Shown here: in pieces, positions 14,696 to 22,350 of the stretch
Numbering within the stretch: position 1 is the stretch's first letter
Layout: every line of letters begins with the position of its first letter
Source of the DNA: Planctomycetota bacterium
GTDB taxonomy: Bacteria; Planctomycetota; PUPC01
Assembly (NCBI GenBank): GCA_003559755.1
Contig: PWKM01000123.1
Location: forward strand, 1-22,350
Length of the DNA stretch: 22,350 nucleotides
Direction of reading: 5' to 3'
Program-made: the position numbers and the translations under genes
The notes under the pieces: generated by a model
Seen by the model: only the letters and a program-made list of their open reading frames with translations
Database searches by the model: none
What the model was told of the DNA's origin: nothing

Positions 14696-15556
14696 ATGAG
14701 AGCGGTCGACGTCCATACCCACGCCTTCCCCGATTTCCTCGCACAACGGGCCGTCGAGGCCATTGTGGAGAACGCCACCATGCAGTGGGCGTTCCTCGAC
14801 GGGACGGTGGCCGACCTCGTCCGGTCGATGGACCGGGCCGGGATCGACCGGTCGGTCGTCGCCTGCATCGCCACCGCGCCGAAACAGTTCGAGAACATCT
14901 TCCGCTGGTGCGGCGAGATCCGGTCCGACCGCCTTATCCCCTTCCCGTCCGTCCATCCGTTCTCCGAGCGGGCGGCGGACGAGGTCCGCCGCATCGAAGA
15001 CGCCGGATTCCGCGGGATCAAGCTGCATCCGCTCTACCAGGATTTCGACCCGCTGGACGACCGCGCCATCGACCTGTATCGGGCCGCCGCCGATGCCGGG
15101 CTGGTCATGCTCTTCCACTCGGGCGACGACCTCTGCTTCCTGGGCGATCACCGCTGCGACCCCCGTCGGATGCTCGAGATCAAGCGGCGGGTGCCGGACC
15201 TCACAATGATCCTGTCGCATCTCGGCGGGTTCTGGCAATCGACCGAATTCATTCGGCACGGACTCGGCTCAGATGTCTATATCGAGACCTCGCACACCAT
15301 CCCGGCACAGCCGAGCGAAACGTTCGCCCGACTCTGTCGCGAACACGAAGGGCGAGTAATGTTCGGGACCGACTCGCCCTGGCAGGACCAGCAGGCCGAG
15401 ATCGAAAAGCTCAAGCGAGTGATCGACGACGAAAAACTGCTCGAAGATGTCCTCTGGAACAACGCCGCCCACCTGCTGGGCCTGGAGGAGCCGCCCGCCG
15501 AACCCCATAGAACAGATACGACCGACAACGAATGCTCTCGGAAGGATGGACGATGA
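14696..15556 (+). CDS. Amidohydrolase-family metal-dependent hydrolase
   Basis: This 286-residue TIM-barrel hydrolase belongs to the amidohydrolase-2 group, which also includes decarboxylases such as ACMSD-type enzymes. Metal and catalytic residues are in place: His7 and His9 (DVHTHAF), Lys109/His111 (GIKLHP), His141 (LFHSGDD), His175 (LSHLGG) and Asp226 (FGTDSPW). The substrate cannot be read from sequence. The start has no ribosome-binding site but a promoter ends just before it, suggesting a leaderless transcript. The stop overlaps the next start as ATGA, so it is coupled to the URO-D-like gene and may act in the same pathway. The last 20 or so residues are polar and probably disordered. 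Confidence 0.85.
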   Translation: MRAVDVHTHAFPDFLAQRAVEAIVENATMQWAFLDGTVADLVRSMDRAGIDRSVVACIATAPKQFENIFRWCGEIRSDRLIPFPSVHPFSERAADEVRRIEDAGFRGIKLHPLYQDFDPLDDRAIDLYRAAADAGLVMLFHSGDDLCFLGDHRCDPRRMLEIKRRVPDLTMILSHLGGFWQSTEFIRHGLGSDVYIETSHTIPAQPSETFARLCREHEGRVMFGTDSPWQDQQAEIEKLKRVIDDEKLLEDVLWNNAAHLLGLEEPPAEPHRTDTTDNECSRKDGR

Positions 15557-16536
15557 CCTCGAAAGAAATCGTGACCCGCACACTCGAATTCACCGGACCG
15601 GAACGGCTCGCCCGGACCCTGCCCGACCCGTGGGGCAGCGACATCGCCGGCTGCGGACCGGCCACCGGCGACCTGCAGACCGACTGGGAAAAGGTCTCCG
15701 AGGAACGGTGGGAACGACGCGATGCCTGGGGGAACACCTGGGCGCGCATCGAGGGCCACTCCAAGGGCGAGGTCGCCAAAGGAGCCCTGCAGGATATCAA
15801 CGCGGTCGAAAACATCCCCATGCCGCCGCTCGGGGACCCCGCCCGGTACGAGCGGGCCGAGCAGAAAGTCGCCGAGAGCGCCGCCCGGTTCGTGAACGGC
15901 GGCTTGCCCGGCTTCACCTTCAACATCGCCCGGAAAATGCGCCGGCTGGACCAGTATATGATGGACCTCCACCTCCACCGCGAGCAGATCGAGACACTGC
16001 ACGACCGGGTGGACGAGGTGCTGGCGGCGATGATCGAGCAGTACGGGCGGATCGGATGCGACGGCATCGTGTTCGCCGAGGACTGGGGCACCCAGGCCGG
16101 GCTGATGATCTCGCCGGACATGTGGCGCGAGATATTCAAGCCCCGCTTCCGGACGCTGTGCGATACGGCGAAGAAACACGGGCTCAAGGTGTTTATGCAC
16201 TCCTGCGGTAAGATCACCGACATCATCCCCGACCTCGTCGAGGTGGGGATCGACGCCCTGCTCTTCGACCAGCAGAAGGTACACGGGCTGGACAACCTCG
16301 CCGCATATGCTGGCAAGGTGACCTACATGTGCCCCGTCGATATCCAGGACGTGCTGCAGACCGGCGACGAGGAGCAGATCCGCGGCTGGGCGCGGCAGCT
16401 CGTCGATCGGCTGTGGTGCGGCGGCCGAGGCGGGTTCATCGCCGATTACTACGGCGATAACACGTCCATCGGCGCCGACCCGCAGTGGCAGGCGTGGGCC
16501 AGCGATGAGTTCGTCAAGTACGGCGTGAATGGATAG
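15553..16536 (+). CDS. URO-D/MtaA-like protein (uroporphyrinogen decarboxylase family)
   Basis: The 327-residue protein has the URO-D fold shared by haem-biosynthetic HemE and corrinoid-dependent methyltransferases such as MtaA. The segment VFMHSCGKITDIIPDLVEVG (213-232) matches the HxCG region of the methyltransferase branch, where His216 and Cys218 would bind zinc. CPVDIQDVL at 260-268 occupies the place of the usual 'GNIDPQxVL'. HemE's N-terminal arginine-rich substrate motif (PVWxMRQAGR) is absent, so haem synthesis is unlikely. No corrinoid protein lies nearby. An ATG at 15532 would add seven residues. I chose 15553 because GAAGGA at 15541-15546 gives 6-base spacing and the ATGA overlap with the amidohydrolase is typical of coupling. 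Confidence 0.85.
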   Translation: MTSKEIVTRTLEFTGPERLARTLPDPWGSDIAGCGPATGDLQTDWEKVSEERWERRDAWGNTWARIEGHSKGEVAKGALQDINAVENIPMPPLGDPARYERAEQKVAESAARFVNGGLPGFTFNIARKMRRLDQYMMDLHLHREQIETLHDRVDEVLAAMIEQYGRIGCDGIVFAEDWGTQAGLMISPDMWREIFKPRFRTLCDTAKKHGLKVFMHSCGKITDIIPDLVEVGIDALLFDQQKVHGLDNLAAYAGKVTYMCPVDIQDVLQTGDEEQIRGWARQLVDRLWCGGRGGFIADYYGDNTSIGADPQWQAWASDEFVKYGVNG

Positions 16537-16596
16537 CCGTCCAATCCGTCTGAGATACCGGCCGCAAGGTGGCCGCGGCCGACCCCGTGGAGAGGT

Positions 16597-18000
16597 ATGA
16601 TGCCCGTCCCTGCCCAGCGTTGCCACTCCGTGACGGAGACAGCGGACGGCCCCGCGCCGTTCGGCGTCCTGTGCGCGGTGAACGGCGAGCGGCTGCCGTT
16701 CTTTCTGGACAGCGGGATGGACCCGGCCCGGCTCGGCCGGTTCTCGTTCGTGGGATGCGCCCCGGTCCTCGTCGCACAGTCGCGCGGCAGCCGGGTTTTG
16801 GTCAACGGCAGCCGGGTCGGTCGCAATCCGTTTGCCGTGCTCAAGCGCCTGCTTCGCCAATATCGGTGCCCGCGAGCCGACGCCCCCATCCCCTTCACCG
16901 GCGGAGCCGTCGGCTACCTGGCATACGACCTCGGCCGGTTCGTCGAGTCCCTGCCCGACAATACCATCGACGACATCCACGTCCCCGAGATGCATTTCGC
17001 ATTCTACGACGCCGTCGCCGGATACGACCACCGGGCGGGCCGGTGGTACGTCGCCACCGCCGACACCGGGGCGCCGGGGCTGGACGCACGCCGCGCCCGG
17101 CTCATCGACGCCATCGAGCATCCAACGCCGCCTCCCCGGTTCGCCCCGGTGAGCGTGACCGGGCTCCGGTCGAACTTCGAGCGGGCCGACTACCTCGCCG
17201 CCGTCGGGCGGGTGAAGAACTATATCGCCGCCGGCGACATCTTCCAGGCCAACCTGTCGCAGCGGTTCCAGGCCGAGACCGACGCCGCCCCGCTCGACCT
17301 GTACGCCGCGCTCCGGGCCGCCAATCCCGCCCCGTTCGCCGCCTACCTGCCGCTCGACGGCCGCCGGGCCGTGCTCAGCTCGTCGCCCGAGCGGTTCCTC
17401 AAGGTGGTCGACCGGCACGTCGAGACCCGGCCCATCAAGGGCACTCGGCCCAGGCGGCGGGCCGACGAGGCGTTCAACGAGCGGATGCGGAGCGAGCTGC
17501 TCGCCAGCGAGAAGGACCGGGCCGAGCTCACCATGATCGTGGACCTCGAACGCAACGACCTCGGCCGCGTCTGCTCCTATGGGACCGTCCGGGTGACCGA
17601 GCCGATCGTGCTGGAGGAATACCCGACCGTGTACCACCTGGTGGCGACCGTCGAGGGCGACCTGCGGCGGGGCCGCGGGATCGTCGACCTGGTCAAGGCC
17701 GCGTTCCCCGGCGGCTCGATCACCGGCGCCCCAAAAATCCGGGCGATGGAGATCATCGACGAGCTCGAGCCGACCAAGCGGTCCGTCTATACCGGCAACA
17801 TCGGCTACATCGGGTTCGACGGGACGGTTGACCTCAACGTCGCCATCCGAACCCCGATCCTCGCCGACGGGCGCGTGTACCTCCAGGTGGGCGGCGGCAT
17901 CGTCGCCGACTCCGACCCCGAGGCCGAGTACCGGGAGACCCTCGACAAGGCACGGGCGATGTTCGCCGCACTCGGCGCCGAGGAAGCCGCCGACGTATAG
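16597..18000 (+). CDS. pabB: Aminodeoxychorismate synthase component I
   Basis: PabB converts chorismate and ammonia to 4-amino-4-deoxychorismate, a precursor of p-aminobenzoate and folate. The 467-residue protein has the chorismate-binding signatures AAGDIFQANLSQRF (211-224), SSSPERFLK, ELTMIVDLERNDLGRVCSYG, GGSITGAPKIRAMEIID and VGGGIVADSDPEAEYRETL. Lys281 in ETRPIKGTRPR distinguishes aminodeoxychorismate synthase from anthranilate synthase (TrpE), where this residue is Ala. The glutamine amidotransferase partner (PabA) is not in the window. GGAGAGG ends one base before the first ATG and four before the second (16600), so initiation at 16600 is about as likely. It begins 60 bases after the URO-D-like gene. 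Confidence 0.9.
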   Translation: MMPVPAQRCHSVTETADGPAPFGVLCAVNGERLPFFLDSGMDPARLGRFSFVGCAPVLVAQSRGSRVLVNGSRVGRNPFAVLKRLLRQYRCPRADAPIPFTGGAVGYLAYDLGRFVESLPDNTIDDIHVPEMHFAFYDAVAGYDHRAGRWYVATADTGAPGLDARRARLIDAIEHPTPPPRFAPVSVTGLRSNFERADYLAAVGRVKNYIAAGDIFQANLSQRFQAETDAAPLDLYAALRAANPAPFAAYLPLDGRRAVLSSSPERFLKVVDRHVETRPIKGTRPRRRADEAFNERMRSELLASEKDRAELTMIVDLERNDLGRVCSYGTVRVTEPIVLEEYPTVYHLVATVEGDLRRGRGIVDLVKAAFPGGSITGAPKIRAMEIIDELEPTKRSVYTGNIGYIGFDGTVDLNVAIRTPILADGRVYLQVGGGIVADSDPEAEYRETLDKARAMFAALGAEEAADV

Positions 18001-18025
18001 CCCCGGCCCGACCGAATGCCGGGGC
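18000..18025 (+). terminator. Strong GC hairpin at the end of pabB
   Basis: GCCCCGGC at 18000-18007 and GCCGGGGC at 18018-18025 form a perfect all-GC 8-bp stem with a 10-base loop. The first base is the last base of the pabB stop codon. It marks the likely end of the pabB transcript, although no T-tract follows and release may need another factor. Confidence 0.5.
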
Positions 18026-18059
18026 CCAAGCCCGATGCAATACCGCGTCCTTCAATCCC

Positions 18060-18088
18060 TTGATATCCGGGCGAGATACGGGTACCCT
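18060..18088 (+). promoter_or_regulatory. Possible promoter of the alcohol dehydrogenase gene
   Basis: TTGATA at 18060-18065 (5/6), 17 bases, then TACCCT at 18083-18088 (3/6, keeping the key first, second and last positions). It lies between the pabB hairpin and the dehydrogenase start at 18165, giving a leader of about 70 bases. The weak -10 box makes this tentative. Confidence 0.3.
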
Positions 18089-18164
18089 TGCGGAAAAGGC
18101 CACCGGCCGACCGCAGGGATCGGGCGGTCCGGGATCGCGGGAACAGCGAGGCGGGGGACGAACC

Positions 18165-19280
18165 ATGCTCCATTTTTCGACCGTCGATGAGCTGCTTATC
18201 GGGCGCGGTTGTTTCGACCGCCTGGGCGACGTCGCAGCCGACTTGGGCGCGCGGGCGTTGATCGTAACCGGCACCACCGCCATGCGAGAGGCCGGAGTGA
18301 CCGACCGGGCGCGGGACCTGCTCGAGACGGCGGGCGTCGGCTCCGTACTCTTCGACCAAATCCAGGGCGAACCGACGGCCGAACAGGTCGATGCCGGCCG
18401 CGCGGCGTGCTCCGATGCGGGCTGCGACCTGGTCGTCGGGCTCGGCGGGGGCAGCCCGGTGGACGCGGCCAAGGCCATCGCCGCACTCGTGTACGCCGAT
18501 GCGCCGGCAGCCGAGTATGTGCGGGGCCGGGCGGCCGACGCCGGCCGGGCCGTGCCCTGCATCGCGGTCCCAACCACCAGCGGGACCGGTGCGGAGGTCA
18601 CTCCCAACGCCGTCATCAGCGACCCCGCCGGGGCGGTCAAGGCGAGCATCCGCGGGGCCGGGGTCCTGCCCCGAGCCGCCCTGGTCGATCCCGACCTGAC
18701 CGTCACCTGCCCGCCGGCGGTCACCGCCGCCTCCGGGATGGACGCCCTCACCCAGGCGATCGAGTCGTACGTGTCCGTCCACGCCACGCCGCTGACCGAG
18801 GCGCTGAGCTTCCGGGCCGCCGAGCTCCTGCTCGACAACCTGCCCGCCGCCTATCGCGACGGGTCCGATACGGCCGCCCGGCTCGCCTGCTCATACGGGA
18901 GCGTGATGGCCGGGCTCGCCCTCGCCCACGCCCGGCTCGGCGTCGTCCACGGGATGGCCCACCCGCTGGGCGTCCGCTACGGTATCCCGCACGGCGTTTG
19001 CTGCGCCGTCCTCCTGCCCGCGTCCATCGAGTTGAACCGGGGCGCGGCGGGCGGGAAATACGAGCGGCTTTCTATCGCGGTCGGGCGGCCCATCGAACGG
19101 GCGTGCCGCGATCTGCTCCTCGAGCTGGACTTGCCCGACGGGCTGGCCGAGTATGGCATCCCGCCGGACGAGTTCGCGATGATCGCGGAGGAGAGCATGC
19201 CGTCCGGCTCGCTCAAGGCGAACCCGAAGCCGGTCGAAGAGCCCGACATCGTCCGGATTCTCGAACAGGTGACCTCGTGA
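18165..19280 (+). CDS. Iron-containing (group III) alcohol dehydrogenase
   Basis: This 371-residue NAD(P)-dependent dehydrogenase of the Fe-ADH family interconverts an alcohol and an aldehyde or ketone. Motifs include LGGGSPVDAAKAIA at 93-106 (dinucleotide binding), PTTSGTGAEVTPNAVI at 136-151, and the metal region GMDALTQAIESYVS at 191-204. The later histidines His262, His266 and His276 lie in VHGMAHPLGVRYGIPHG. By position the ligands would be Asp193, His262 and His276, but the usual second ligand (His200 of FucO) is Gln197 here. The open frame extends upstream to 18060, but ATG 18165 opens the conserved domain and has GGGGGA 6 bases upstream. Substrate unknown; it could reoxidise NADH in fermentation. 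Confidence 0.88.
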   Translation: MLHFSTVDELLIGRGCFDRLGDVAADLGARALIVTGTTAMREAGVTDRARDLLETAGVGSVLFDQIQGEPTAEQVDAGRAACSDAGCDLVVGLGGGSPVDAAKAIAALVYADAPAAEYVRGRAADAGRAVPCIAVPTTSGTGAEVTPNAVISDPAGAVKASIRGAGVLPRAALVDPDLTVTCPPAVTAASGMDALTQAIESYVSVHATPLTEALSFRAAELLLDNLPAAYRDGSDTAARLACSYGSVMAGLALAHARLGVVHGMAHPLGVRYGIPHGVCCAVLLPASIELNRGAAGGKYERLSIAVGRPIERACRDLLLELDLPDGLAEYGIPPDEFAMIAEESMPSGSLKANPKPVEEPDIVRILEQVTS

Positions 19281-19354
19281 GCGGCGAGGGGACGGGGCGG
19301 ACCTGACGGACGAACGGGGAACCGAAACTCCGAGGACCGACGCAGGGAAAGGGA

Positions 19355-21889
19355 ATGGCGGAAGGCGACCGACCGGTGCTGTCCGACGGGGCGGACCGTA
19401 TCGAGCAGTCCGAACAGCGCCACCGTCCGCTCCTGACTGCAACCATCGCGTTCGGGGCGGGCATCCTTGCAGCCGACCTGTTTTCGATCTCCGCGCCCGC
19501 GACCGTCCTCGTCGGCATCGGATGTGCCGCCCTGCTGGTCCTCGGCCGGCGCGGGATGTCGGACCCCTTCCAGTCCGCCGTTGTGCTGCTCCTGGTCGCT
19601 GCGGCGGGAGCGGCGTCCTATGCCTGCCGCGTGGATCGCGCCCGGCACCAGGCGCACCGGTCGGTCGCCGGGCTGGTGGGCGACAGCCCGGGCCTGTATT
19701 ACCTGGCCGGCACAGTCCGGGGCGAGCCGACCGTTCGCCCGGCGGCGTCCCGGATCGAGACCGACGGCGAGCCGGCCCGCCGGCTGGTGCGGATTCCGCT
19801 CGACGCCGAGGCGGTCCGGTCCGGCGAGCAGACGGTCCCCACCTGGGGGGAGGTCGCGGTGACCGTGAGCGACTGGTCGGAGGCCGGCGACACGGATGCG
19901 GGCGGCCCGCTGGGCGGGCTGGGCCACGGCGACCGTGTCGAGGTCTTCGGCCGGCTGTCCGCCCTCGACCCGGATCGACCGGAGCACGGCTGGGCCACGT
20001 CGCGGGGGATCGCCGCACGGATGTGGGTGGGAACCCCCCGGGCGGTGCGGCTCCGGCAGCGGCACCCGGGCTCGGTCCGGCGTCTGCTCGACTCGATCAA
20101 GCAATCGTTCCGCAATCAGATCGACGCCCATTTCTCCGGCGACATCGCGGTGATCCTGAAGGTCGTGCTGCTGGGCGACCGGGAGCTTCTCGGACGCGGC
20201 CTGGCCGAGATGTTCGAGAAGAGCGGCACGATGCACGTCCTCTCCATCTCGGGCCTTCACGTCGGGATCGTCTATCTGGCGGCAATGTGGCTGTGTCGGA
20301 TGCTGCTGCTGCCCGAGTGGCGGCGTCGCGTGATCGTGCTGGCCGCGGTCCTCGCCTATGCGACGACCACGGGCTTTCGCCCGGCGACCTCGCGGGCCGT
20401 GCTGATGATCGTCCTGTTCGAGCTGGGGCTGGCCCTGCGATTGAGCCGGGACCCGGTGAACGCGGTCGCCGCCGCCGCACTCATCCTGCTCGTCTTCTCT
20501 CCGCACCAGTTGTTCGAGGCCGGTTTCCAGCTCACGTTCGTGGCGGTGCTCGGCATCCTGATGTTCGTCGGACCGATCAAAAAAGTACTCGCCGGCAAAC
20601 CGGGCGACGTGGAACGGCTGGCCGAGCCGGAACTGCTGCCGCTGAGAGAACGGGCGTGGCAATGGACTCGGGGTCTGCTGGCGGGGGCGCTCGGGGTGTG
20701 CATAGCGGCCACCTGTGTGGTGATGCCGCTGCAGGCCCACTACTTCCAGGTGGTCACGCCGGTGTCGGTGGTGGCCACGGCGCTGCTGTTTCCGGTGCTC
20801 GTGCTTCTCATCACGAGCGGGTTCGCGTTCTTGCTCCTGGCTTCGGTCTCGTCGCTGGCGGCGTCGCCGCTCGTCTTGCTCATCGGCGGGCTGGCGGCGG
20901 TGTTTCAGGGTGTGGTGCGGGCCGCAGGCCAGGTCCCGCTCGGGCACGCATACGTCGCCCCGCCGGCCTCGCCGTGGGTCTGGGCGCTCTACGGCGGGAT
21001 GCTGGTGGTGGCGGTCCGGCGTTGGCTGCGCATCAAGGGGACCGTCGCCCTGGTGGTTCCGACGGCGATCCTGTGCGTCTATCTGGTGGGCGACACCGCC
21101 CGTCGACCGGGGCCGGACCTGGCGGCGACGGTGGTGGACGTCGGGCACGGGACGTCGGTCGCCCTCACGCGCGGCCGGCAGGTGATCGTGTACGATTGCG
21201 GTTCGGGGAGGCCTATATCCACGTACGACGTGGGCCGGGGTGCCGTGGCCCACGCCCTCTGGGACCAGGGCATCAAGCGGATCGACCTGCTCATCCTGTC
21301 CCATTCCCACACGGATCACATCAACGGCGTGGTGTCGCTCGTTGACCGGTTCCCGGTCGGCCGGGTGCTCGTCCCCGCCTGCTTCGGCCAGGAGCCGCTC
21401 GGCGCCTGGCTCCTCGATGAACTGGACGCCCGCGGGGTCCGGATCGAAAAGGTATCGGTGGGCAAGCGGCTGACGTTCGGGGACTTTCACATCTCGGTGC
21501 TGTGGCCGCCGAAGGAGCCGGGCGGATGGGCGTTGACGCTGGTAAACGACCGGTCGCTCGTGGCCCGGGTGGAGAGCGGCGGGCACAGTGTGCTGCTGAC
21601 CGGCGACGTCGAGCAGGTGGGGATGGGGGCGCTGCTGGCCACGCGGGACGATCTGGAGGCGGACCTTCTGTACGTGCCGCACCACGGAGCCGACGAGCCG
21701 GTCCTGGGCGAGTTTGTCGAGACCGTCGCCCCCTCGATCGCCGTCATCAGCTCGGCACGGCGCTCGAGCGACGAGCTTCGGGCGGTCCAGAGTTATTTCG
21801 AGGGCATCCCGCTGTATCAGACCTGGCGGGACGGTTCGATCCGGGCGACCGCGACCGATGATGGCTGGCAGGTGCAGACAGAGCGGTAG
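19355..21889 (+). CDS. comEC: ComEC/Rec2-family DNA uptake channel
   Basis: ComEC carries transforming single-stranded DNA across the inner membrane. The 844-residue protein has the full architecture. N-terminal membrane segments lie at about 27-46, 48-64 and 72-90, then a soluble OB-like domain (about 115-235). The multi-pass Competence domain begins near 260 and contains SISGLHVG at 297-304. A C-terminal metallo-beta-lactamase-like domain starts near 590, with HSHTDH at 650-655 and later LLTGDVEQ and VPHHGAD. The metal-binding histidines and aspartate are intact, so the hydrolase domain may be active. AAAGGGA precedes the start, and an in-frame stop at 19304 limits any extension. No other competence genes are present, which is common for comEC. 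Confidence 0.92.
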   Translation: MAEGDRPVLSDGADRIEQSEQRHRPLLTATIAFGAGILAADLFSISAPATVLVGIGCAALLVLGRRGMSDPFQSAVVLLLVAAAGAASYACRVDRARHQAHRSVAGLVGDSPGLYYLAGTVRGEPTVRPAASRIETDGEPARRLVRIPLDAEAVRSGEQTVPTWGEVAVTVSDWSEAGDTDAGGPLGGLGHGDRVEVFGRLSALDPDRPEHGWATSRGIAARMWVGTPRAVRLRQRHPGSVRRLLDSIKQSFRNQIDAHFSGDIAVILKVVLLGDRELLGRGLAEMFEKSGTMHVLSISGLHVGIVYLAAMWLCRMLLLPEWRRRVIVLAAVLAYATTTGFRPATSRAVLMIVLFELGLALRLSRDPVNAVAAAALILLVFSPHQLFEAGFQLTFVAVLGILMFVGPIKKVLAGKPGDVERLAEPELLPLRERAWQWTRGLLAGALGVCIAATCVVMPLQAHYFQVVTPVSVVATALLFPVLVLLITSGFAFLLLASVSSLAASPLVLLIGGLAAVFQGVVRAAGQVPLGHAYVAPPASPWVWALYGGMLVVAVRRWLRIKGTVALVVPTAILCVYLVGDTARRPGPDLAATVVDVGHGTSVALTRGRQVIVYDCGSGRPISTYDVGRGAVAHALWDQGIKRIDLLILSHSHTDHINGVVSLVDRFPVGRVLVPACFGQEPLGAWLLDELDARGVRIEKVSVGKRLTFGDFHISVLWPPKEPGGWALTLVNDRSLVARVESGGHSVLLTGDVEQVGMGALLATRDDLEADLLYVPHHGADEPVLGEFVETVAPSIAVISSARRSSDELRAVQSYFEGIPLYQTWRDGSIRATATDDGWQVQTER

Positions 21890-21895
21890 GGTCGG

Positions 21896-21913
21896 CGGCC
21901 CGGAAAGGGGCCG
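21896..21913. terminator. Short inverted repeat between convergent genes
   Basis: CGGCCC at 21896-21901 and GGGCCG at 21908-21913 form a 6-bp GC stem with loop GGAAAG. It fills the 25-base gap between the stops of comEC and the converging gene. It may serve both as a bidirectional terminator, but it lacks a T-tract on either strand. Confidence 0.3.
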
Positions 21914-21914
21914 G

Positions 21915-22350
21915 TCAGTCCTCGGCCGGGAACGGCCGGTACAGCGGGTCGCCGACGTAGATCGGCATCCAGCTCACGTAGCGGCTGGCGGCGAGCGAGG
22001 CCTCGGCGAAGTTGCGGCCGCGAAGCAGGGCATCGACCAGGGCGTCGGCGGTCGGGAACCCGTCGAGCAGCGGCTCGTCGGCCACGCCGACGGCGGCGGT
22101 CGCCCCGTGCCACAGCATCTGGCCGACCCAGCCCCGGTCCCTGCTGATCGAGTGACCGGCGTAGGAGTGGATGTGGCCGCCGATCGCCCCCCGGCCGAAC
22201 CGGAAGTTCTCGTTGGCCGGCTCGAACCGGGAGCTGTACCAGCCGTAGTAGAAGCCGATCTTCTCGTCCACAGTCGACAGGTCGACGACCGCCGGGGCCT
22301 CGTCGATCCGGACCGGCATCCGTTCGGACTCCTTCATCAGCTCGGCCGCC
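21915..22350 (-). CDS. TIGR03790-family-like protein, C-terminal part (5' end outside the window)
   Basis: The frame runs off the right edge; 144 residues of the C-terminus are visible. An internal ATG at 22337 is not the start, because the frame stays open upstream (AAEL precedes it). Segments such as KIGFYYGWYSSRFEP, GAIGGHIHSYAGHSI, MLWHGATAAVGVADEP and the ending WMPIYVGDPLYRPFPAED match the end of the TIGR03790 family as I recall it. That family comprises uncharacterised proteins common in Planctomycetes, Verrucomicrobia and Acidobacteria. The closing 'GDPLYRPF' is the most telling part. Function is unknown; it converges on comEC with a 25-base gap. Confidence 0.7.
   Translation of the reverse strand, partial: AAELMKESERMPVRIDEAPAVVDLSTVDEKIGFYYGWYSSRFEPANENFRFGRGAIGGHIHSYAGHSISRDRGWVGQMLWHGATAAVGVADEPLLDGFPTADALVDALLRGRNFAEASLAASRYVSWMPIYVGDPLYRPFPAED

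Noticed and set aside
16559..16575. CGGCC/GGCCG inverted repeat before pabB
   Set aside because: Five base pairs in a GC-rich spacer with competing pairings nearby; not convincing as a terminator.
15277..17637. 786-codon open frame on the minus strand
   Set aside because: It lies opposite the amidohydrolase, URO-D-like and pabB genes, whose conserved motifs are clear; composition is typical of antisense shadow.
18977..21685. 902-codon open frame on the minus strand opposite comEC
   Set aside because: The His/Arg/Gln-rich translation looks like antisense of comEC, which carries intact Competence and metallo-beta-lactamase motifs.
1..22350. tRNA or rRNA genes, CRISPR arrays, insertion sequences, prophage or toxin-antitoxin pairs
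   Set aside because: I looked in the gaps and among the proteins and saw no cloverleaf, regular spaced repeats, transposase, integrase or small paired ORFs; a dedicated RNA-model search was not possible here.

Overview
The window is dense, GC-rich bacterial DNA with few gaps. I infer a Planctomycetota-like (PVC-group) chromosome. The reasons are a pair of very large secreted beta-propeller proteins, one of them opening with a FlgD-like domain; a TIGR03790-type protein; a URO-D-like methyltransferase homologue; and an archaeal-looking GTP-dependent PEP carboxykinase. No rRNA, tRNA, CRISPR array, insertion sequence, integrase or phage gene was seen, and the assignment to a phylum is not proven by any one gene.

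Left part (1-5887): the 3' end of a plus-strand gene converges on two large minus-strand genes. The upstream one (2996-5887) encodes a secreted FlgD/NHL-propeller protein. The downstream one (180-2876) encodes a secreted Kelch-type propeller protein interrupted by a helical, probably coiled-coil, insertion. They read as one transcription unit. Its promoter is divergent from that of the next gene, and a 17-codon leader ORF overlaps the NHL gene start.

Centre (5888-14634): pckG (6153-8030) has a textbook sigma70 promoter (TTGACC, 17 bp, TATAAT) and a hairpin at the start of its transcript. It is followed by a class IV PLP enzyme resembling PabC. After a 253-bp regulatory gap comes a compact operon for a cytosolic NAD(P)-linked group 3d [NiFe]-hydrogenase of the four-subunit type: hoxF (with a fused NuoE-like N-terminal domain), hoxU, hoxY, hoxH, then the endopeptidase hoxW and a single-domain response regulator. 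The gap holds an 18-bp operator-like palindrome matching both Rex and CRP/FNR consensus forms. A redox-sensing repressor is the attractive reading for an NAD-linked hydrogenase. No hyp metallocentre-assembly genes are in the window.

Right part (14696-22350): an amidohydrolase, apparently expressed from a leaderless mRNA, is translationally coupled (ATGA overlap) to a URO-D/MtaA-like protein. These are followed by pabB (aminodeoxychorismate synthase component I), a strong GC hairpin, an iron-type alcohol dehydrogenase, comEC (DNA uptake channel) and a converging minus-strand TIGR03790-like gene cut by the window edge.

The genes suggest a metabolically flexible, probably fermentative or facultative organism that balances NADH against H2, runs PEPCK and makes folate. 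The most notable points are the receiver-domain protein built into the hox operon, the operator palindrome in front of it, the leader ORF of the NHL gene, and the leaderless amidohydrolase transcript. I found no wholly new system that I can defend.
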